Source of the DNA: a bacterium
GTDB taxonomy: Bacteria; Patescibacteriota; Minisyncoccia; Phycocordibacterales; Phycocordibacteraceae
DNA length: 33,004 bases
Assembly (NCBI GenBank): GCA_023269085.1
Contig: JAHFML010000004.1
Span: 1-33,004, forward strand
Direction of reading: 5' to 3'
A program made the translations under genes and the position numbers. Below, piece by piece: positions 28,872 through 33,004 of this stretch (positions are counted from its first letter, which is position 1; each line of letters starts with the position of its first letter). Below the pieces are notes generated by a model that was not told the DNA's origin, did not search any database, and saw only the letters and a program-made list of their open reading frames with translations.

Positions 28872-30230
28872 CTAGCCCTGCACGAAGGTGAGCGCGATGC
28901 CCTTGTTGCTCGCGCGGCCGGTGCGGCCGATGCGATGCACATAATCTTCATAGGTGCTTGGCAGATCATAATTGATGACGTGCGAGACGGCGGGGATATC
29001 GAGCCCGCGCGCCGCGACATCGGTCGCGACGAGCACGCTCACCTTGCCGGTCTTGAAGGCGTCGAGGGCGCGCATGCGCGCCGGGTGCGTCTTGTTGCCG
29101 TGGATGCTCTCTGAATGGATATGGAGCCGCGAGAGCGCCTTGGCGAGCTTCTCGACGCCGAACTTGGTGCGCCCGAAGACGAGCACGCGAGTGAAGTCGC
29201 GCCCCTTCAAGAGGTCGGCGAGCACGTCGAACTTGTCGACGCCGCGCGGGACACGCACGACATCCTGTTCGACATTCTTCGAAGTGTCGCGCGTCTTCAC
29301 TGAAATGATGACCGGGCTTGAGAGGAAGTCGCCGATGAGCTTCTCTATTTCTTTGCCCATCGTCGCCGAGAAGAAGAGCGTATGACGCTCCTTGCGCATC
29401 TTGGCGAGGATAAGGCGCATGTCGTCGATGAAGCCCATGTCGAGCATCCGATCGGCCTCGTCGAGCACGACCGTGCCGAAGCCCGTGAGGTCGAGCGCGC
29501 GTCGCTCCATGAGATCCTTCAAGCGGCCCGGGGTGCCAATGACGAAGGCTGGCTCATGGCGAAGCGATGAAATCTGCGGGGCGATATTCGCACCACCGAC
29601 CGCGACCATACCGCGGAAGCCGAGACCCTTGGCGAAGCCCGCAAGCTCCTTCTCTATCTGCACCGCGAGCTCTCGGGTCGGCGCCATGATGAGGATGCGC
29701 TCGCCCTTCTGCTTCATCACTTTGTCGATGAGTGGGATGAGGAAGGCCGCCGTCTTGCCGGTACCCGTCTCCGCGAGGCCGACGACGTCTTGGCCGAGGA
29801 GCGCGTGCGGGATAGCTTTGTCTTGAATAGGTGTCGGGAGCTCGTAGCCGTGCGCGAGGATGTTCTCCTTCAAGTGCGCATTGATATCGAAGTCCGCGAA
29901 CTTGTGCTCGGGGACGAAAACCGGCTCTTCGGTCGTAACGACCGTCTTGTTGGTAAACTTCGCGATCTCGGCCTCAGTCTCGCCGAAGGAGCCCATACCG
30001 CGCTTCGCGGGTCGGCGAGCGCCGAAGCTCGGCCTATCGCCGCCCGAGTACGGGCGGCGGCTGTACGAGCCGCTATGGCTCGATGACTGATATGATCCAC
30101 GACCCTCGCTCGAGCGCGACGGGCGCGCTGAATACGAACGCTCGCCGCGCGGCGCGCTCTCGTGCGGTGAACTGTGTGAATGCCCCGACGCAGCGCCGGC
30201 GGCCTGATGATTCCATCTCCCTATTTGCAT
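28872..30230 (-). CDS. DEAD-box ATP-dependent RNA helicase with Arg/Ser/Gly-rich N-terminal tail
   Basis: DEAD-box proteins unwind short RNA duplexes in ribosome assembly and mRNA decay. The 452-residue protein has the Q motif (YELPTPIQDKAIP), Walker A AETGTGKT, PTRELAVQ, GTPGRL, VLDEADRMLD, SAT, VFGRTK, VATDVAARGLDIP and HRIGRTGRA. Before the core lies a low-complexity tail (residues about 15-78) rich in Ser, Arg, Gly and Tyr. In most bacterial relatives such a basic tail is C-terminal; here the C-terminus stops right after the core. The tail probably binds RNA and may support phase separation. A TAGCTA/TATATC region lies just upstream of the ATG. Confidence 0.95.
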   Translation of the reverse strand: MQIGRWNHQAAGAASGHSHSSPHESAPRGERSYSARPSRSSEGRGSYQSSSHSGSYSRRPYSGGDRPSFGARRPAKRGMGSFGETEAEIAKFTNKTVVTTEEPVFVPEHKFADFDINAHLKENILAHGYELPTPIQDKAIPHALLGQDVVGLAETGTGKTAAFLIPLIDKVMKQKGERILIMAPTRELAVQIEKELAGFAKGLGFRGMVAVGGANIAPQISSLRHEPAFVIGTPGRLKDLMERRALDLTGFGTVVLDEADRMLDMGFIDDMRLILAKMRKERHTLFFSATMGKEIEKLIGDFLSSPVIISVKTRDTSKNVEQDVVRVPRGVDKFDVLADLLKGRDFTRVLVFGRTKFGVEKLAKALSRLHIHSESIHGNKTHPARMRALDAFKTGKVSVLVATDVAARGLDIPAVSHVINYDLPSTYEDYVHRIGRTGRASNKGIALTFVQG

Positions 30231-30299
30231 GTAGATATAGCTAGGCTAAATAAAAGCTTGAAGTCTGCTCCCGAATATGAAAAGCGTTGGTGAGACGAT

Positions 30300-30617
30300 C
30301 TATGCGATCGAATCGATAGAGACCTTGACGAGCGGCTGACGATGGCCGTTGCGCTTGAAATAGCGACTCTTCGGCTTGTACTTCACCACCTCGACTTTCG
30401 GCGCCTTCCCGACGAGAACAACAGTGCCCTTGACCTCGGCACCCTTGATGAGGGGCGCCCCGATGGTCGTGTCCGAGCCGTTGTCGACGAGGAGCACCTC
30501 GTCGAAGACAACCGAGTCGCCTTCTTTGACCTCTGCGGGGAGCTTCTCAATCGAAATAGTGTCGCCCTTAGAGACGACATACTGCTTCCCGCCCGTCTTG
30601 ATTACGGCCACTTCCAT
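30300..30617 (-). CDS. rplU: 50S ribosomal protein L21 (bL21)
   Basis: bL21 binds 23S rRNA in the large subunit. The 105-residue protein has MEVAVIKTGGKQYVVSKGDTISIEKL, VLLVDNGSDTTIGAPLIKGAEV and the C-terminal signature KSRYFKRNGHRQPLVKVSIDSI. The start follows TGCTAGATT on the minus strand by nine bases. The DEAD-box helicase follows after about 70 bases. The usual partner rpmA is not adjacent. Confidence 0.96.
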   Translation of the reverse strand: MEVAVIKTGGKQYVVSKGDTISIEKLPAEVKEGDSVVFDEVLLVDNGSDTTIGAPLIKGAEVKGTVVLVGKAPKVEVVKYKPKSRYFKRNGHRQPLVKVSIDSIA

Positions 30618-30646
30618 AGTCTCCCCAATCTAGCACACGGCTTGGC

Positions 30647-30678
30647 GAAAAGCAAACGGCCCGCCAAAGCGGACCGTT
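30647..30678 (-). terminator. Terminator of the 65-residue orphan
   Basis: CGGCCCGC (30657-30664), loop CAAA, GCGGACCG (30669-30676), 7 of 8 positions paired. On the minus strand it is followed by TTTGCTTTT. It lies between the small orphan and rplU and insulates the two. Confidence 0.75.
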
Positions 30679-30693
30679 GTGAGGTGGATATCG

Positions 30694-30891
30694 CTACTCC
30701 TCGGCGAGAATACCGATCAAATCGATGATTCCACGACGTTCCTCTTTTGTCATTATTCTTTTTTCACTTTCACCATCCGGGATGATATACGTCCCGATTT
30801 GATATGCCGAACCAAAGGCGACATTCCTCACAGCATCCACTACCGAGACGAACTCCACACCCTTTGATGACACTACCTCGACCTTTCTCAT
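30694..30891 (-). CDS. Small orphan protein (65 residues)
   Basis: A small soluble protein (MRKVEVVSSKGVEFVSVVDA ... GTYIIPDGESEKR) with a predicted beta-rich first half and a C-terminal helix (TKEERRGIIDLIGILAEE). I do not recognise the family. The start is fixed by GAGGAG six bases upstream (plus coordinates 30898-30903). A near-consensus promoter and a terminator frame it, so it is an SD-type cassette. Confidence 0.7.
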   Translation of the reverse strand: MRKVEVVSSKGVEFVSVVDAVRNVAFGSAYQIGTYIIPDGESEKRIMTKEERRGIIDLIGILAEE

Positions 30892-30920
30892 TTCCTGCTC
30901 CTCAAAATAGCCTGAAAGAA

Positions 30921-30949
30921 AGACTAGACTTCAATAGCTGGTTTGTCAA
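30921..30949 (-). promoter_or_regulatory. Promoter of the 65-residue orphan
   Basis: On the minus strand TTGACA (30944-30949), a 17-base spacer and TAGTCT (30921-30926). The whole promoter lies in the last codons of the upstream 106-residue gene, and the -10 overlaps its stop codon. The -10 is identical to that of the 94-residue orphan. Confidence 0.85.
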
Positions 30950-31244
30950 GAAGCTCTGGCTCGATGCCGATCTTGGCGTCGGCGATGCGATAGACATGTT
31001 GTATCCAAATTTTTTTGAGTTGAGGAATAGAAAAAGTGGAAAGAACATATCCGGCTACGGGAACAACCGCTTTCAAGAAGATATTGCTCTCATGAATGAG
31101 ATACAGCCAGACGGCCGCGACAAGATAGGTAACGAACGCTATAAACGTCCGACGAGTCAGGCTCGTCTCCCATGCCTTGTCCGTCTCCACGCGTGCGTTA
31201 CGTTTTTTTAGTTTTTGGATTTCTAACTCAACAGTGTCATTCAT
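30924..31244 (-). CDS. 106-residue protein with two membrane helices
   Basis: An N-terminal charged coiled segment (about 1-28, VELEIQKLKKRNARVETDK) precedes two membrane helices (about 34-53 and 57-77, with the turn ESNIFLKAVVPVAGYVLSTFS), then IPQLKKIWIQ and an acidic tail. The pattern W-E-T-S-x-T-R-R before helix 1 and a P-x-x-G-Y-x-L-S-T loop looks like a small two-helix family common in parcubacterial genomes; the name and role are unknown to me. The ATG at 31244 follows TGATACCAT on this strand by seven bases. A longer frame that begins at 31553 crosses another gene and a terminator and is rejected. Confidence 0.75.
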   Translation of the reverse strand: MNDTVELEIQKLKKRNARVETDKAWETSLTRRTFIAFVTYLVAAVWLYLIHESNIFLKAVVPVAGYVLSTFSIPQLKKIWIQHVYRIADAKIGIEPELLDKPAIEV

Positions 31245-31261
31245 TGACTCAATGGTATCAC

Positions 31262-31318
31262 AAAGCAAAAGTCCCGACCGCAGATCGGCACTCTTGCCAA
31301 TCACCACGGTCAGGACTT
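31262..31318 (-). terminator. Long two-part hairpin terminator
   Basis: A 12-bp base stem (31269-31280 with 31307-31318, one G-T pair) encloses a smaller GGCA-AGAG-TGCC hairpin. On the minus strand TTTTGCTTTG follows. The base stem includes the stop codon of the 61-residue gene, so translation reaching the end would compete with stem formation. Confidence 0.8.
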
Positions 31319-31495
31319 GTCTTCTTGCCGCAGAGCGAACAAGATGACGACGAACGTAAGGAGCATCGTCTCGCCTCCCTCGCGAATCAGTTCCGCCTGC
31401 GTCGGCACTCCGTGTACAAAAGTGAAGACGAGGAACGTAATCGCCGTGCCCACCGCGGCAAGAATCAGCGCTTTCAAAACAGTCTTTCTGTTCAT
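31310..31495 (-). CDS. 61-residue membrane protein
   Basis: Two short hydrophobic segments (about residues 8-28 and 44-56) linked by HGVPTQAELIREGGE, with a charged C-terminal tail RQEDKS. The layout suggests a hairpin in the membrane. The family is unknown to me. The start is fixed by AAGGAG six bases upstream (plus coordinates 31502-31507). Its own promoter and terminator make it an SD-type cassette. Confidence 0.7.
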   Translation of the reverse strand: MNRKTVLKALILAAVGTAITFLVFTFVHGVPTQAELIREGGETMLLTFVVILFALRQEDKS

Positions 31496-31539
31496 ATCTT
31501 TCTCCTTGAGAAATCAATCGGGTTTGTACAGCCGATGCT

Positions 31540-31567
31540 ATCCTAGCACGCAAAGATGAGACGTCAA
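31540..31567 (-). promoter_or_regulatory. Promoter of the 61-residue membrane gene
   Basis: On the minus strand TTGACG (31562-31567), a 16-base spacer and TAGGAT (31540-31545), with TGC in front of the -10. It gives a leader of about 35-40 bases that holds the SD. Confidence 0.75.
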
Positions 31568-31589
31568 ATTTCGGCCCGGCGAAACAAAC

Positions 31590-31847
31590 TTACCGATACG
31601 CGTCCCTACGGTGTTTGATGCGATAAACCTGCACAAGGTTCACTTCGAAAGTGAACAGGATTCTATAATCGCCAACTCGCATACGATATCCTGGGAACGG
31701 CGTCGCTAATTTCGTCGCATGGAATTCTTGCGCGAGAGGATCTGTCGCGAAGCCCCCATCAAAAATATCTTTGACTCGTTCACGGACTTCAGTCGGCAAC
31801 TTCTTGTAATCGCGCTCTGCGGAGGGAGTAAATGAGATGCTCGCCAT
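31590..31847 (-). CDS. RelE/ParE-family toxin
   Basis: An 85-residue protein of the type II toxin fold: a basic helix pair (SAERDYKKLPTEVRERVKDIF) followed by a beta sheet with YRMRVGDYRILFTFE and a terminal VYRIKHRRDAYR. The Arg and Lys/His positions typical of RelE-type mRNA interferases are present. It begins 12 bases after the antitoxin stop, in the usual antitoxin-first order. Whether it cuts mRNA on the ribosome or poisons gyrase (ParE) cannot be told from this. Confidence 0.88.
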   Translation of the reverse strand: MASISFTPSAERDYKKLPTEVRERVKDIFDGGFATDPLAQEFHATKLATPFPGYRMRVGDYRILFTFEVNLVQVYRIKHRRDAYR

Positions 31848-31859
31848 ACCGAACGATGA

Positions 31860-32126
31860 CTACATGCGTACTTCTGCCCAAGGAATAAACTTCTTCCCTT
31901 TGTTCTTCTCAACGAGGCTCGCGAGCTCGCGAGCATCTTCTTCGTCCTCCCACACTTCAACAAGCTTATTGTACGCATTCGCCGAGAGCACGACGAAGCT
32001 ATCGCCGCCCTTCTTGTCAGCAATGACGATTGGGCTCTTCTTCGCCTTAGCGAGATTGTCGGCGAGCGAAGCGCGAAAGTCGCTCACGCCCAGCGTCATA
32101 GGCACCTTGGTAAACATCGTAGTCAT
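31860..32126 (-). CDS. Phd/YefM-type antitoxin
   Basis: The 88-residue protein has the Phd/YefM N-terminal DNA-binding fold (VSDFRASLADNLAKAKKSPIVIADKKGGDSFVVLSANAYNKLVE) and a C-terminal toxin-binding tail ending FIPWAEVRM. In the family the antitoxin neutralises the toxin and represses its own promoter. The start at 32126 follows TACAAT by six bases (TTGCAA, 16 bases, TACAAT); an earlier in-frame ATG lies before that promoter. Confidence 0.88.
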   Translation of the reverse strand: MTTMFTKVPMTLGVSDFRASLADNLAKAKKSPIVIADKKGGDSFVVLSANAYNKLVEVWEDEEDARELASLVEKNKGKKFIPWAEVRM

Positions 32127-32132
32127 AACCCT

Positions 32133-32186
32133 ATTGTACACGTGTGCGTACATATTGCAATCACTAGTTTGCCTATATGTTATACT
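32133..32186. promoter_or_regulatory. Divergent promoters of the two toxin-antitoxin modules, with inverted repeat
   Basis: On the minus strand TTGCAA (32155-32160), a 16-base spacer and TACAAT (32133-32138). On the plus strand TGTTATACT, -10 at 32181-32186, six bases before the ATG. TTGCAA is itself a palindrome. An imperfect inverted repeat (TGTAC at 32135-32139, GTACA at 32148-32152, with CACGTG inside) overlaps the minus -10 and fits an antitoxin operator. Confidence 0.65.
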
Positions 32187-32192
32187 GCCCTT

Positions 32193-32381
32193 ATGACCAC
32201 AGCTGAAAAAGATCGCCAGCTAGATGCTCGCATCGAGCAGAAGATTCTCGAGTTTTTCGGCGACCCTGACGCTGGGCTTGAACTCCGCCCGAGCCACCTC
32301 CGCGAGCTCAAAAAGCGCATGGCGCAGAAGCAGAAGCTCACTCCCCTTTCAGTCGTAGCGAGGAAATATGGTGTCCGTTAA
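32193..32381 (+). CDS. Candidate antitoxin of the second module
   Basis: A 62-residue, highly charged, mostly helical protein (TTAEKDRQLDARIEQKILEFFGDPDAGLELRPSHLRELKKRMAQKQK). It is not a family I can name. Its role is inferred from position: it begins six bases after an extended -10 box and overlaps the start of a RelE-type toxin gene by 14 bases, the usual sign of a coupled antitoxin-toxin pair. The Leu-rich C-terminus could wrap the toxin. Confidence 0.65.
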   Translation: MTTAEKDRQLDARIEQKILEFFGDPDAGLELRPSHLRELKKRMAQKQKLTPLSVVARKYGVR

Positions 32382-32619
32382 ACTGAGCGATAGCGCCCTC
32401 CATGATTTTGAACGCATCGACCCGACAATCACAAAGCGCATTATCGCTAAACTGATGTGGCTGGAAGCAAACTTCACGAATGTGACGCTCGAACCACTTC
32501 ACTATAATCTCAAGGGTTTGTACAAGATGCGCGTTGGTGATTACCGAATCGAGTATTCTGTGCAGGACAACATCATCCTGATTCAAGCCATCGGCCACCG
32601 GCGAGATATTTATCGATAA
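32368..32619 (+). CDS. RelE/StbE-family toxin, second module
   Basis: The 83-residue protein has the same fold pattern as the divergent toxin: helices with HDFERIDPTITKRIIAKLMWLE, then LKGLYKMRVGDYRIEYSVQDNIILIQAIGHRRDIYR. KMRVGDYRIEYSV and the terminal GHRRDIYR are classic RelE/StbE-type strings. It overlaps its presumed antitoxin by 14 bases. Although the two toxins of the window share MRVGDYRI, the antitoxins are of different kinds, so the modules were probably acquired separately. Confidence 0.9.
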   Translation: MVSVKLSDSALHDFERIDPTITKRIIAKLMWLEANFTNVTLEPLHYNLKGLYKMRVGDYRIEYSVQDNIILIQAIGHRRDIYR

Positions 32620-32634
32620 CGAAATGCCAGACCA

Positions 32635-32657
32635 TGTGCAACACCAAGTGTTGCACA
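32635..32657. terminator. Perfect hairpin after the second toxin
   Basis: TGTGCAACAC (32635-32644), loop CAA, GTGTTGCACA (32648-32657). Only a weak T-tract follows (TTGCGTCTT), so termination is possible but an mRNA-end stabiliser or protein site also fits. Confidence 0.5.
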
Positions 32658-32673
32658 TTGCGTCTTAAAGCAC

Positions 32674-32712
32674 TACATAGGACTACCCTATGTAACCCTA
32701 CCCTATGTAACC
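32674..32712. repeat. 15-base perfect tandem repeat with an inverted half-copy
   Basis: CTACCCTATGTAACC occurs twice in a row (32683-32697 and 32698-32712). TACATAGG (32674-32681) is the inverse of the core CCTATGTA. Two direct copies and one inverted copy in 39 bases resemble a cluster of protein-binding sites. Confidence 0.85.
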
Positions 32713-32843
32713 TAGTCTACTCCGCAACCGATTAACAATCCATTGCGTATCTCACGCAGTGAGTTTTCAGAAAATAGTGTCGGCCATCGGCGAGCCAAAT
32801 GTTCCATTCTCTCCCTCGCCCTTCGTTCATCAGGGTGCTCCAT
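32712..32843 (-). CDS. Doubtful 43-residue protein
   Basis: An open frame from an ATG at 32843 gives a charged N-terminus and a plausible helix-strand C-terminus (RRWPTLFSENSLREIRNG, then LLIGCGVD). It has no SD at normal spacing; TAAAAT lies three bases upstream. The string W-P-x-L-F near a Leu-x-x-Gly end vaguely recalls ProQ/FinO-type RNA binders, but it is far too short for that domain. It may be a remnant or chance. Confidence 0.25.
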   Translation of the reverse strand: MEHPDERRARERMEHLARRWPTLFSENSLREIRNGLLIGCGVD

Positions 32844-32916
32844 AGAATTTTATTTCTTCTTTTTCTCCTTCTTTTCTTCTTTCGAGTTAAGTGATATTCC
32901 GTGTGCACACTTCAAT

Positions 32917-32957
32917 ACAGAAAACGCCGCATCTGCGGCGTTTTCTGTTTGTTTTCG
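32917..32957. terminator. Bidirectional terminator
   Basis: A perfect 14-bp stem (ACAGAAAACGCCGC at 32917-32930 with 32935-32948) and loop ATCT, with As inside the left arm and Ts on the right followed by TTGTTTT. It isolates the toxin-antitoxin region from the next gene. Confidence 0.9.
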
Positions 32958-32986
32958 ATACAATTAGAGAATCGAATCCCTAATTG

Positions 32987-33004
32987 ATGCTCACCATGCC
33001 TAAA
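32987..33004 (+). CDS. Possible start of the next gene (partial)
   Basis: Two in-frame ATGs (32987 and 32996) lie after a TACAAT box at 32959-32964; the second would give a protein starting MPK. Only a few codons are inside the window, so the product cannot be identified. Confidence 0.3.

Larger units (their letters stand above)
32620..32986. other. Long intergenic region with repeats and one doubtful small gene
   Basis: After the second toxin this stretch holds a perfect 10-bp hairpin, a 15-base tandem repeat, a doubtful 43-residue minus-strand frame, a polypyrimidine tract (about 32848-32884), a strong bidirectional terminator and a TACAAT box at 32959-32964. No convincing gene covers most of it. 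Confidence 0.7.

Noticed and set aside
30924-31553. A 209-residue version of the two-helix membrane gene
   Set aside because: The N-terminal half would cover the 61-residue gene in another frame and its terminator. The shorter start at 31244 has a -10 box seven bases upstream.
32674-32712. A CRISPR array
   Set aside because: Only two adjacent 15-base copies exist, without spacers and without cas genes.
32867-32958. A Lys-rich protein end on the minus strand (polypurine reading KEEKKEKKKK)
   Set aside because: The frame would have to run through the perfect terminator hairpin and has no proper start, so it is best explained as translation of a purine-rich tract.
32743-32967. A plus-strand frame with a Phe/Ser-rich stretch
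   Set aside because: It is translated from a polypyrimidine tract and a terminator hairpin and has no initiation signal.

Overview
The window reads as a chromosome segment of a Candidate Phyla Radiation (Patescibacteria) bacterium, most likely a GC-rich parcubacterium. Evidence for this: dense housekeeping genes mixed with tiny membrane proteins of unknown function, standard code (TGA is used as a stop), class I aminoacyl-tRNA synthetases with unusual signatures, an archaeal-type AspRS of only 453 residues, a stripped-down peptidoglycan cluster, and no biosynthetic operons. The finer taxonomic placement is inference. No insertion sequence, prophage or CRISPR array was seen.

Layout. 1-1300: two secreted or membrane-anchored accessory proteins, each with its own Shine-Dalgarno (SD) sequence and terminator. 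1341-7480: dnaJ, a membrane protein, an ABC exporter, a hendecad coiled-coil protein, an AT-rich orphan gene, tyrS and tRNA-Tyr. 7574-8380: two small orphans that end at facing terminators. 8503-20021: a long plus-strand run of trpS, a nucleotidyltransferase, aspS, scpA, a structured intergenic element, scpB, a D,D-carboxypeptidase, mraY, ftsW, murG, gltX and an M23 peptidase. This run joins chromosome condensation, wall synthesis, division and tRNA charging. 20132-24050: a Cys-rich orphan, a minus-strand operon of a LOG-family protein plus two paralogous mini membrane proteins, a membrane-anchored Ada-like Cys protein, L27, L9 and a CtpA-type S41 protease. 24083-28450: a CorA-like transporter, cysS, dnaB and recR. 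28497-31495: minus-strand DEAD-box helicase and L21 mixed with small orphans. 31590-32619: two divergent type II toxin-antitoxin modules. 32620-33004: repeats, a polypyrimidine tract, a strong terminator and the promoter side of the next gene.

The most systematic signal is that the window uses two expression styles. Most core genes have a -10 box (often extended, TGnTAnnnT) ending only 6-9 bases before the ATG and no SD, as expected for leaderless mRNAs. In contrast, a scattered set of orphan genes has strong AGGAG-type SDs at 5-7 bases and usually a dedicated rho-independent terminator; most also have a TTGAC-like -35 promoter. These look like self-contained cassettes set between leaderless housekeeping genes.

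Other points of interest are a roughly 100-nt structured element between scpA and scpB with its own promoter and terminator, two divergent promoters built on palindromic -10 regions, perfect palindromes inside the tyrS and gltX coding regions, a MraY whose usual catalytic Asp positions read Asn and Glu, a CorA with GMH in place of GMN, and an ABC exporter whose two halves differ sharply in base composition.
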